Below are positions 30,413 through 37,193 of a stretch of DNA of 37,193 nt, piece by piece (within the stretch, counting starts at the first letter, position 1; every line of letters begins with the position of its first letter). The notes under the pieces are model-generated. The model was not told the origin of the DNA. It worked only from the letters and a program-made list of their open reading frames with translations, and did no database searches. Origin of the DNA: Turneriella sp. GTDB lineage: Bacteria > Spirochaetota > Leptospiria > Turneriellales > Turneriellaceae. The stretch spans positions 1 through 37,193 of the forward strand of contig JABARV010000020.1 of the NCBI GenBank assembly GCA_019186965.1, given 5' to 3'. The position numbers and the translations under genes were made by a program.

Positions 30413-31861
30413 TTACTTAAACGAATACTCGATGCCGAAACCGGCACGCGCATACGTCAGGTTTTGTCCGCTATAAACAAAGCTGCCTGCCGCGAGCGTT
30501 AGCACCCAGCGGTAGCGCCGCTTATAGCCAAAACGAAAATACTGGTTGATGCCCAATTCGGGTACGATGGCGGCTGCATTCAAAGCCGGACCCGACACCT
30601 CGCGAAAAAATCTTTGGTAGTGTACGTAAAATCCTACAAAGGGCGAAAACGCATAGCGCGAGCCGAGAAAAATCGGCCGGTCGAGGCGTAATCCGCCGCC
30701 CGCAGAGAACATGCGCAGCTTGAGGTTGTAACCGCTGTCGGTGGAAAACTCCGGCATATTGCCCTCGCCGTAAAAAAGCTGCGTCACCCATGCCCACTTA
30801 AACCCATTGCCGAATTGCAAGCGTTCGGTGCCTAAGCCGAACTCGAGATGGCCAAACCCCCGCATCGCACCAAAAGGGATGCCGCCACCCCGCGACAGAG
30901 CTTCGGGCGACGACTGGCCGAACGCTGCGATGTTCGTTGTATAAGGATAACCTGCGGTAACCCACCACCGCGCAATGACGGGCCCGCCGGGGTGCGGCAG
31001 GTGCAGGCGGATTGTGTACGGCTGCGTTTTATTGCCGCTTGTTTTGAATATAGTCAATGTGGATTTACGGCCGTTAAATTTACATTCACCGAGCTTGCAA
31101 CTTGCGTCCGTAGCCGTAATCTCGGGCATTAGCCGCTTACCCCAATATTGGTAATCCACCTTATATTTCTCGACGCCGTCGGCTTGGTCGTAGTTGATAT
31201 ACGCGTCGTATTTGAACGTGTCGATATCGAATGCGGGCGTAAATTCCGCTGAACCCGAGTCGGGCGAGCCGACAATTGCGACGGAATCTAAAAAACCTTT
31301 CGGCGGATTTTGCAAGCGGCGGATGAGCTTTTCTAAGCGATTATCGCGGCGATACTCGTCTGCATCGAGAGGTTCGAGTTTGTTATTTAACTCGTCAGAG
31401 ATACTGCGAGCGAGTGTTGCCACGCTATCAAAAATCTCGGCGTTAATAACCGCATCTTCGTTTTTGGTGACAACAAGTTTCTTTTCGAGCGCGTCGACGC
31501 CATCGGCGGCAAACGTCACGATGGCTGCTCTGCCCTCTTTTCGCACCTTAAAGCGCCCTACGACCGCGACCTCGCAGTTGAGCCGCGCCGCGAAAGCAGA
31601 CGCATTTTTTGCGTCCAGGTTCGCAAATTGCATGTTAGGGTCGATCTTACGCAGAAGCGTGACATCCAAAACTTCAAATTTGCCCGATTTTAAAATTTCT
31701 GTTTTGAGATTGTCGGCAGTCGATTCTGACATCCAAGCATAGTTTTTATTTTTGAGCGTGTTGTCGAATGGCAGCACGAGCACGCGCCGCTTGAGTTCGG
31801 CCGCGAATGTCGGGGTGAGCATTACCGCCACCACTAATATGCGCGAAATTATTTTTCTCAA
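30413..31861 (-). CDS. FlgO/CsgG-like domain, cadherin-like sandwich and beta-barrel protein
   Basis: 482 residues with a signal peptide (ILVVAVMLTPTFA). Residues about 20-150 hold a FlgO/CsgG-like domain (RRVLVLPFDNTLKNKNYAWM, SGKFEVLD, CEVAVVGRF). Residues about 200-290 resemble a cadherin-like beta-sandwich (FTPAFDIDTFKYDAYI ... YTIRLHLP). The rest alternates like a beta-barrel and ends in FGIEYSFK. It is probably an outer-membrane protein. It lies 36 bases after the DUF1566 lipoprotein gene in the same direction, so both may be co-transcribed. Confidence 0.75.
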   Translation of the reverse strand: MRKIISRILVVAVMLTPTFAAELKRRVLVLPFDNTLKNKNYAWMSESTADNLKTEILKSGKFEVLDVTLLRKIDPNMQFANLDAKNASAFAARLNCEVAVVGRFKVRKEGRAAIVTFAADGVDALEKKLVVTKNEDAVINAEIFDSVATLARSISDELNNKLEPLDADEYRRDNRLEKLIRRLQNPPKGFLDSVAIVGSPDSGSAEFTPAFDIDTFKYDAYINYDQADGVEKYKVDYQYWGKRLMPEITATDASCKLGECKFNGRKSTLTIFKTSGNKTQPYTIRLHLPHPGGPVIARWWVTAGYPYTTNIAAFGQSSPEALSRGGGIPFGAMRGFGHLEFGLGTERLQFGNGFKWAWVTQLFYGEGNMPEFSTDSGYNLKLRMFSAGGGLRLDRPIFLGSRYAFSPFVGFYVHYQRFFREVSGPALNAAAIVPELGINQYFRFGYKRRYRWVLTLAAGSFVYSGQNLTYARAGFGIEYSFK

Positions 31862-31897
31862 CTGACGACCTCAAGACCTTGGATTTTTGCGGCGATC

Positions 31898-33286
31898 TTA
31901 CGGCCCCGACACGCAGCGAACATACGATGCGGCTGTTTTATTCTGATAATAAGGCCTTCCATTTGAAAACTCAATGTCGCGTGCAGAGGCAGGCGACGAT
32001 GAATACGTGGACGAAGACCAGTAGACACCGCTGCCGGTCGCCGGAAAGTATGTTGCATTGATCGAAGGTCCGCTTGCTGTGTAATCGACAATCGTTTGGA
32101 GTTCTCGAACGTTGGGTAGCCGCCAAGTCTTACCTGCCAAAGACAATCCTGCACAATACGTAAGCGCTTGAGTCCATGTCGCCTGTGTGATACTACCAGA
32201 ACACGTGGCGTCGTTATTTTGACCTCGCGAGCATTTTTGCCAGTACAAGCGCGTACCTGTGTCATGCACGGTGCCGTCGCCCAGGTCGGAGAACACCGGT
32301 GTAAACGTCCCACGACCGACGACGCAGCGTACCGGCATAGCGGTAGAATTGGGAATGTAGCCGGACGTAGCAGTACCCGTATAGACCGACCAGTACTGAC
32401 TGGTATCCGGCGCGTATGCGGTCGAGGTAAAGTAATCGGCGGTTGCGGTATTCGGAAAATATAGCGAACTCACGGCCGGACTTGTACCGTCAAAGAGTGA
32501 GAGTGTGGAAAGCTCCTGCACATTCGGCAAGCGCCAAGCAGTGTAACCCGCATAGCCTTTACCGCCATTGGCAGAATTCAGCGCGCTACAGGCCGTAGTG
32601 GCGGCGGTGAAGTTTAAATTACTGACCGTACCTGTGCACGACGAGCCTGAGAGGCCCTCGCTACACGTCTTCCAAACCAAGCCCGTCACGTTATCGGTCG
32701 TTGTGTAATCACTCGTGTAGACAGCATGCGCTGTCGGCCCGGTGAAAGATCGCGCCGCCGGTATGTCGGCAAAATCGGCGTCTTGGTTAGGATAACTGCC
32801 CCCGCTACCCGTACAAGCGGTCGCCGCCGAAGTATCGTAACACAAGGTCTGCCCCGTATCGGCAAAGGGATACCCCGCTTGCACCGAAACCGTGTACTCT
32901 TTATCCTCGCCGTCATAATTTGCCAAAGTATAGACGACATTCTGTGTGAAATTTTGCGCTGTCACGCCGCTTATTTGTTTGACGCCGTTCACGCGCAGCT
33001 CGGTTGACGCCGAAAAAACTGGCTTCAAATTGGTTTTACTGCCTGCTACCCAGCGCAAATCGACTTGTATCGTGTTTGTACCAATGACCCCGGCAACACC
33101 GGATATGCTAAAAGAAGATAATTGTGGCGCGGGTACTTTGTCGAGCAAGTCGCCGGGAACTTGCAGTTGGCACGAAGATGATACTGCCGCAAGGCACAAG
33201 CTCAAAATCACGGGCGATCGTTTCACGAACGCCCAAGCGAGAGGTTGCCTTGCGCTACGGGTATAGCGAATCGTCCAAAATCGCAT
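31898..33286 (-). CDS. DUF1566 (Lcl C-terminal domain) lipoprotein, two repeats
   Basis: 462 residues. The signal ends in AVSSSC. A GTG at 33224-33226 would give a shorter and more usual signal peptide; the ATG at 33286 is kept because no ribosome-binding site favours either. Residues about 45-140 form an Ig/DUF5018-like beta region. Two DUF1566 copies follow, each with a W-R-L-P-N motif (AWRLPNVQELSTL, TWRLPNVRELQTIVDY), a SSS/TST segment and the ending RCV(V/S)G. Such C-terminal domains occur in collagen-like and adhesive surface proteins. Confidence 0.85.
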   Translation of the reverse strand: MRFWTIRYTRSARQPLAWAFVKRSPVILSLCLAAVSSSCQLQVPGDLLDKVPAPQLSSFSISGVAGVIGTNTIQVDLRWVAGSKTNLKPVFSASTELRVNGVKQISGVTAQNFTQNVVYTLANYDGEDKEYTVSVQAGYPFADTGQTLCYDTSAATACTGSGGSYPNQDADFADIPAARSFTGPTAHAVYTSDYTTTDNVTGLVWKTCSEGLSGSSCTGTVSNLNFTAATTACSALNSANGGKGYAGYTAWRLPNVQELSTLSLFDGTSPAVSSLYFPNTATADYFTSTAYAPDTSQYWSVYTGTATSGYIPNSTAMPVRCVVGRGTFTPVFSDLGDGTVHDTGTRLYWQKCSRGQNNDATCSGSITQATWTQALTYCAGLSLAGKTWRLPNVRELQTIVDYTASGPSINATYFPATGSGVYWSSSTYSSSPASARDIEFSNGRPYYQNKTAASYVRCVSGP

Positions 33287-33416
33287 AACGGACTTTAGGA
33301 CACCCTAAGCAAATCGTAAAGAAATTTTTTTGCAGCCGGTTTTTTGTACTCATACGTATTACGTAAAGGGATATTTCATCGAGGGAAAATTCCAAATAAC
33401 TTTAAACGGAGAAAAC

Positions 33417-33647
33417 ATGAAAACAATTTCACTCGCCCTTTTAGTGGCAATCACTAGCGTCTTTATGGTCGCATCGATTTCCGCCGAAGGCAAAGCCGAC
33501 GTCAAAAAATGCATGGCCGCTGCACGCGGAAAGAAATACACTGACTCCAAAGCATGCTATAAGCTGAAAGGAGCCGAAAGAAAAGAATGTCGCAAAAAAG
33601 CCGATCAAACTTTTGAAGCGGCAAAAGCCGCCTGCGAGGCAAAGTAA
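33417..33647 (+). CDS. Small secreted four-cysteine helical protein
   Basis: 76 residues. The ATG at 33417 has GGAG six bases upstream and is preferred to the in-frame start at 33330. A signal peptide is probably cleaved after ISA (residue 23). The mature 53 residues are rich in Lys and Ala and contain Cys32, 47, 58 and 73, that is C-X14-C-X10-C-X14-C. This spacing is symmetric and would suit a helical hairpin locked by two disulfides. No family is recognised. Confidence 0.65.
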   Translation: MKTISLALLVAITSVFMVASISAEGKADVKKCMAAARGKKYTDSKACYKLKGAERKECRKKADQTFEAAKAACEAK

Positions 33648-33657
33648 TTGCAGTAAG

Positions 33658-33683
33658 GCGCGGGCAGCCAACATTGCCCGCGC
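33658..33683. repeat. GC-rich hairpin after the small secreted protein gene
   Basis: Arms GCGCGGGCA (33658-33666) and TGCCCGCGC (33675-33683). It lies 10 bases after the stop codon but lacks a following T-run, so it may be an unusual or Rho-assisted terminator. Confidence 0.45.
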
Positions 33684-33773
33684 TCGATAGCGGTGGCTGT
33701 CTGCGGCAGCTCCCCCGGCCGAAGATAGGCAATTATAATTGACGCCCGCCCACCACAAGCATATAATCCAGTA

Positions 33774-34322
33774 ATGACAGATTCTGAAATCAAACAACTT
33801 TTTGCGCAAACCGACCAACGGTTGGCCGAATTGATTAAGTCGCAGGCGGAAACCGACATCAAGTTCAAAGAAACCGATCGGTTTCTGAAAGAAATCGGCA
33901 AACAAGTCGGTGGTATTGGCAACGTGAATGGGCGTATTCTGGAAGACCAAATTTTTTACGCGCTGGAGCGCCGCCCTAACCTCAATGGCATCGCGTTCGA
34001 CGCGGTCAGCCGCGACTGGAAACGGCGCAAAGACGATAAAGAAGCGCAATTTGATATTGTACTCGAAACCGAGACCGCAGTCGGCGTCGTCGAGGTGAAG
34101 CAACGCCTTGAGCACGAAGACGTGGTGCGCTTCGCCGAGAAGACGCTACCCGCATTCCGTGATTTTTACCCCGATCTGTCAGCAAAAAAACTCATTGCGG
34201 CCGTCGCAGGGGCAACCATCGACGACGCAGCGTTCCAGGCCGCAGTGGGTTATGGCTTTTATGTGCTCACACCTGAAGGCGACACGCTCAAGGTCTTGTC
34301 GGACAAGGTGAAAGTGTACTGA
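33774..34322 (+). CDS. DUF3782-like protein with a PD-(D/E)XK-type nuclease core
   Basis: 182 residues. An N-terminal coiled coil (about 1-45) leads to a domain with EDQIFYALE, then FDIVLETETAVGVVEVKQRL. The D...EVK spacing matches the PD-(D/E)XK nuclease fold and DUF3782-type proteins. The activity is unproven; such proteins are often linked to mobile or accessory DNA. It starts at ATG 33774 and is followed by a SUMF1 pseudogene on the other strand. Confidence 0.65.
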   Translation: MTDSEIKQLFAQTDQRLAELIKSQAETDIKFKETDRFLKEIGKQVGGIGNVNGRILEDQIFYALERRPNLNGIAFDAVSRDWKRRKDDKEAQFDIVLETETAVGVVEVKQRLEHEDVVRFAEKTLPAFRDFYPDLSAKKLIAAVAGATIDDAAFQAAVGYGFYVLTPEGDTLKVLSDKVKVY

Positions 34323-34412
34323 ATGCCAAGCGAAGCGATGGCTTACTGCCCGCCACGGGCGAATTTTTTCTCGTGGCGCATACCTAAGGAACCTCATACA
34401 CCAACTCGCAGC

Positions 34413-34748
34413 CCCAGACGTGTCGGGTATGCCAACGCCATCGTTGCCCTGAACGCCTGCGTTGATAATCGTGTAGCCGTTGCTCGCTGCCCACGTCTTG
34501 ACCGTCATCCAGTCGCCGTACTGCACCTCATACTTCGCCATCGCAAAGGCGGTGATTGAATCGATTGTTGTCAGGGGTGTGGCGACACCTGTGTAGCCGA
34601 GCTCGAAATTACTCGCTGTCGGCACACAGACCATCGCAAGCATATCGCCTGCTGTGGCTACATCGATTTGAGAACAAACCGAAGCATTCGCTTTTGATTT
34701 TTTATCCGCTTCTTCCCAGAAGTTCCCCCAACCCTGGCAGGTGGCTGT
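34413..34748 (-). pseudogene. Broken SUMF1-domain lipoprotein gene
   Basis: Reads in one frame from just after the stop of the DUF6498-like gene: GWGNFWEEADKKSK, then MLAMVCVPTASNFELG, SITAFAMAKYEVQYGDW and NGYTIINAGVQG. These match residues about 20-135 of the SUMF1 lipoprotein at 240-1259. The match starts at the lipobox, where the signal peptide is lost, and ends near 34413, where about 200 C-terminal residues are missing. Both ends are therefore cut. Confidence 0.85.
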
Positions 34749-35525
34749 CTAAGTGAGCAGTGGAAAAATTTTCTTTAGAATACGATTCAATCTCTCTTTA
34801 CCAAATGTGATTAACATTTCGAAGGCCAGCATTACCGAGACACAATACCACAGCATCGCCGTTGCAAATACGCCTGGATCAGTATCTCCCCTGAACCGGC
34901 CGGCAAAAGTAATAATTAGAATAAGGCTACCCCAGGAAAAAATGACGGAATGAATGAATTCCATAGAGCCTGATGTTGCTGCACGCCTATTTTCCCTCCG
35001 CCAAATTATTTGGTCCCAAATCACAGAAATCATGAGAACAAGAAATTCTATCGGGTTGGCAACGATGGGCTGGTAGAATTCAGAAACATCGAGAGAATTG
35101 CTGCCGTTGCTACCAGGTATAAGACCTAGAGCAATCGCAAACAGAAAAAGGCAAGGCAAAAAATAGGAAGCGATAGTTATTCCTCCAAGTAAAACAGCAT
35201 TCGAGATTCTATCTGATAGGGGCATGCCGTCAGAAAGCCAGAATTGCCGAATGGGTGCAGCCAAGGCAATCACCACCATCTCGGCGACGATGTAATATAA
35301 ATAAACGCCTATAGACCAATCGAAAAAGTAGACGCCGATGACTGGGATCGCGTTACGCAAAGCAATCGAGATTAACTGCCCAATGTTATCAAAGGTAATT
35401 CTTGAATTTTTCAATTCTATCAACAAGCGGCAATGTGCGACACACGAACCGTCAAGCGGAAATTTCTGATCAGTCTTGATGCGTACAACTTTAAAGCTGC
35501 TTCTCAGCAGCCTGTGCCGCATCAC
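34749..35525 (-). CDS. DUF6498-like membrane protein
   Basis: 258 residues as an open frame; six hydrophobic segments. LRNAIPVIGVYFFDWSIGVY is typical of DUF6498 proteins near their start. The first about 33 residues (charged, with Cys) look unlike the family, so the true start may be a TTG near 35426; the ATG at 35525 overlaps the upstream gene by 35 bases. The stop is followed in the same frame by the SUMF1 pseudogene, so its end may have been made by that junction. The function is unknown. Confidence 0.6.
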   Translation of the reverse strand: MMRHRLLRSSFKVVRIKTDQKFPLDGSCVAHCRLLIELKNSRITFDNIGQLISIALRNAIPVIGVYFFDWSIGVYLYYIVAEMVVIALAAPIRQFWLSDGMPLSDRISNAVLLGGITIASYFLPCLFLFAIALGLIPGSNGSNSLDVSEFYQPIVANPIEFLVLMISVIWDQIIWRRENRRAATSGSMEFIHSVIFSWGSLILIITFAGRFRGDTDPGVFATAMLWYCVSVMLAFEMLITFGKERLNRILKKIFPLLT

Positions 35526-35748
35526 CGGTTATCAGTTCAAAAGACATGGCCTTGCCGTTGTTCACTTCAACCCACATGAGTGCTCGATTGTAATGCTGCA
35601 TGAGCCATCTGCTCGTCGTGCGTTTGAGTATTTTCCAAGCACCGAAATCATCGTGACTTTCAAGCCGATCGACAGGCATCCCGGGCTCGAAATAATTTGA
35701 GACTCGCTGGCGCTCGTCGGGGTGAAGATTGTAAAGACGCGGATCCAA
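35491..35748 (-). CDS. Small protein of unknown function
   Basis: 85 residues, soluble, with no signal peptide or membrane segment. It contains HPDERQRVSNYFEPG and TSRWLMQHYNRALMWVEV. No family is recognised. It overlaps the membrane protein gene by 35 bases and may be part of the same unit or a leftover of a larger gene. Confidence 0.4.
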   Translation of the reverse strand: MDPRLYNLHPDERQRVSNYFEPGMPVDRLESHDDFGAWKILKRTTSRWLMQHYNRALMWVEVNNGKAMSFELITGDAAQAAEKQL

Positions 35749-35835
35749 GCGGTTAATCCCCAGTTTATTGTATCCTCAAATGTCCAATCTCAAATTTGTT
35801 TTAAGCTGCAATTCGTAAATTGATTTTTGTCCGCA

Positions 35836-35882
35836 GGCCAATGCCCGAAGACAGAGACCTCGCGATTTCTGTGAAATCGCTT
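35836..35882. repeat. Dispersed repeat fragment with inner hairpin
   Basis: CAGGCCAATGCCCGAAGAC followed by AGAGACC and, later, GGTCACGG matches 1633-1672. Between them is a hairpin GCGATTTC/GAAATCGC. It lies just downstream of the vapC pseudogene stop. Confidence 0.5.
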
Positions 35883-35885
35883 TGG

Positions 35886-36289
35886 TCACGGAGCAATCAT
35901 TTGAAGCTCGAAAGAAATATGTTTTCGATAATGCTGAAAGTCTTTGTCAGAAGTAAGAATCGATGCTGAATTATTCACCGCGATAGCTATAATCAGAAAA
36001 TCCACGTGGCTACCCTGAATTCCTGATCGTTGGCATTTGTTGAAGAATCTTGCCGCCAATACGTGGTCTGCATGCGTCGCAAGGAGCTCAGGGAAATGAG
36101 CTAATTGACTCGATAAGGCATCAAATTGCGTATCGCTACAGATGCCCGACAAAAGCTCCTGCTTGATAATACCGGGTAGAATAATACGGCCCTCGTCGAT
36201 TATTCGTGCGAATAGGTTTTGCACTTCTCGGTTTGTTTTTCACGGCGCAGTACCAACGACCAAATTGGCGTATCAGGTATTACATTCAC
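35886..36289 (-). pseudogene. VapC-type PIN toxin gene with a one-base frameshift
   Basis: The GTG at 36289 overlaps the antitoxin stop (GTGA). The first frame reads NVIPDTPIWSLVLRREK and then goes wrong; the second frame, one base back, carries LFARIIDEGRIILPGIIKQE, SHVDFLIIAIAVNN and ILTSDKDFQ to the stop at 35886. Together they make a normal PIN domain of about 134 residues with the expected acidic residues. A missing A in the run near 36240 would restore the frame. It may be a true inactivation or a sequencing error. Confidence 0.8.
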
Positions 36290-36486
36290 GGACGATTGCG
36301 AGCCTTTTTGTAATCATACTTTGCGTCAAAATCTATAGTTCCAAAAAGAGATAGAATATCCTTTTGGCGCCTTTTCTGAATGAATTCGCGTAATGCAGTA
36401 TTAACTGTATCCTTTTTTGATTTGAAGTGACCTACTTTGAGCGCTTCATTTAGCAGCTTGTCGTCAATAGCCAAATTTGTTGCCAT
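36286..36486 (-). CDS. VapB-type antitoxin (ribbon-helix-helix)
   Basis: 66 residues from the ATG at 36484-36486, which has GAGG seven bases upstream; the in-frame start twelve codons earlier is rejected. The sequence MATNLAIDDKLLNEALKVG followed by SKKDTVNTALREFIQKR is typical of the VapB family that pairs with PIN toxins. The C-terminal part (FDAKYDYKKARN) would wrap the toxin. As the toxin is frameshifted, the antitoxin may be an orphan that still represses its own promoter. Confidence 0.85.
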   Translation of the reverse strand: MATNLAIDDKLLNEALKVGHFKSKKDTVNTALREFIQKRRQKDILSLFGTIDFDAKYDYKKARNRP

Positions 36487-36637
36487 AGCATCCTCTTTTA
36501 CACAGCAGTCCACACAATACATTGTGTCAATTATTTTCCCCGCCGTTTTGTATGCATGCTCTGGAGAGCCTCATGCGCCGCGGATTTCGACTTAACCCCG
36601 TTGAAATCCAAAAGCCACAGGCCGAAAACCTCGCCGC

Positions 36638-36935
36638 AGCAAAGGCGTCGTTGAGTTGCTGTCGCAAAAAACCCGTCTGGGTGCCTTTGAGCAAGAACTG
36701 CAACGGTTAAAAATTCGGCACCATCTGATCAAGCATGGCACGGCTGAGCTTAACGGAAGAGTCGAGCGATTCAACCAGACGATCAAACGCGACTAAGCAG
36801 GCATCTGCGCTAGGGTACGACCTTGGCCCAGATCATCACCAAGGTTGCGAGGTATGAGAGTTATTATAACAACAAACGCCCGCATACCGGCTAAACAGGT
36901 TGACGCTGCATGAAAAATTCTATGGAAAAAGATCA
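36638..36935 (+). pseudogene. Shattered DDE transposase (IS481/IS3-like) C-terminus
   Basis: Pieces in different frames: GVVELLSQKTRLGAFEQELQ, then HLIKHGTAELNGRVERFNQT followed by IKRD and a stop, then ARYESYYNNKRPHTG, then LNRLTLHEKFY. NGRVERFNQT and YYNNKRPHTGLN are rve integrase-core landmarks around the catalytic Glu. At least three stops or shifts break it. The remaining 5' part is absent. 36936-37040 has no recognised content. Confidence 0.85.
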
Positions 36936-37044
36936 GCAAAACAAACTGCGAACGGTCACCGATCTCCTGGATTCTACATTTCATAACTGCTCAAAAATTG
37001 GTTGTAGGTGTTCAGGTTACAATTCGCCTCTCACAGCTCTGTTT

Positions 37045-37090
37045 TTCCATAGCTATATAATTGCGACAATAGCTATGGAATTTCATAGCT
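37045..37090. repeat. 12-bp inverted repeat plus third half-site
   Basis: TTCCATAGCTAT (37045-37056) and ATAGCTATGGAA (37069-37080) form perfect arms; TTTCATAGCT follows at 37081-37090. Three CATAGCT-type half-sites in 46 bases look like an operator for a dimeric regulator. Confidence 0.7.
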
Positions 37091-37111
37091 AAAAACTAAA
37101 TTTAACTTTTT

Positions 37112-37193
37112 CTCAAAAAATTTCACTTTTTTTCGTAAAAGTGAGAAAATTTGTGCGTTTTCTGGTATTTAATATATAAGGGCGGATTGAAAT
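37112..37193. repeat. Dispersed AT-rich element, copy 2 (cut by the window end)
   Basis: TTTCACTTTTTTTCGTAAAAGTGAG forms a foldback (CACTTTT/AAAAGTG; shown here as landmarks only). GAGAAAATTTGTGCGTTTTC and TGGTATTTAAT follow, matching copy 1 at 6236-6315. AGAAAA/TTTTCT is again an inverted pair. The sequence continues past the window. Confidence 0.7.

Noticed and set aside
37165-37193. CRISPR leader and repeat start (ends in GGATTGAAAT)
   Set aside because: GATTGAAA is typical of CRISPR repeat ends, but no repeat-spacer unit or cas gene is seen in the window and only one occurrence is present. It cannot be tested without the next bases.

Overview
The window looks like chromosomal DNA of a diderm bacterium, most plausibly a spirochaete of the Leptospirales (Leptospira/Turneriella/Leptonema-like). 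The reasons are many predicted lipoproteins with relaxed lipoboxes, a meso-diaminopimelate murein recycling ligase (mpl), outer-membrane beta-barrel proteins ending in an aromatic residue, and a SpoIIE-type PP2C phosphatase. The assignment is an inference from gene content; no rRNA or tRNA gene is visible.

Layout. 1-1.9 kb: the end of an IS (IS1182-like transposase start) and a SUMF1-domain lipoprotein with a short tandem repeat directly 5' of its start, then repeat-rich non-coding DNA. 1.9-6.4 kb: a thioredoxin-like lipoprotein with a probable C-terminal frameshift, mpl, the stump of a restriction-modification gene, two Rossmann oxidoreductases, and a gap holding iteron-like repeats and one copy of a dispersed AT-rich element. 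6.4-11.8 kb: a minus-strand housekeeping run, glyA - class II cytochrome c-like - lepB - VWA/FHA protein - TraB-family protein, divergent from sucB. 13.1-17.5 kb: a translationally coupled run of a SpoIIE phosphatase with membrane sensor, an LtaS-like membrane sulfatase and an alkaline-phosphatase-superfamily protein. 17.6-18.4 kb: an SDR and a VapC remnant.

18.6-33.7 kb is a surface and regulatory island. On the minus strand lies a tightly overlapping set: ECF-like sigma factor, FecR-domain membrane protein, beta-barrel protein, LamG-like lipoprotein, and a voltage-gated K+ channel with a C-terminal zinc ribbon. Divergent from it, a LuxR-type HTH protein starts a plus-strand series of outer-membrane proteins and small lipoproteins. 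A 14-bp dyad (consensus TACMCTTGAGGGTA) lies before several of these genes, suggesting one regulon. Two proteins that join a FlgO/CsgG-like domain to a beta-barrel, a kelch-like lipoprotein, a DUF1566 lipoprotein and a small four-cysteine secreted protein complete the island.

33.7-37.2 kb is a decaying accessory region: a PD-(D/E)XK-like protein, a SUMF1 pseudogene related to the first gene of the window, a DUF6498-like membrane protein, a vapBC locus with a frameshifted toxin, a shattered transposase, an inverted-repeat cluster and a second copy of the dispersed element from 6.3 kb.

The best candidate for an undescribed system is the sigma/FecR/K+ channel operon with the divergent LuxR-HTH and surface-protein genes that share the dyad (18.6-27.5 kb).
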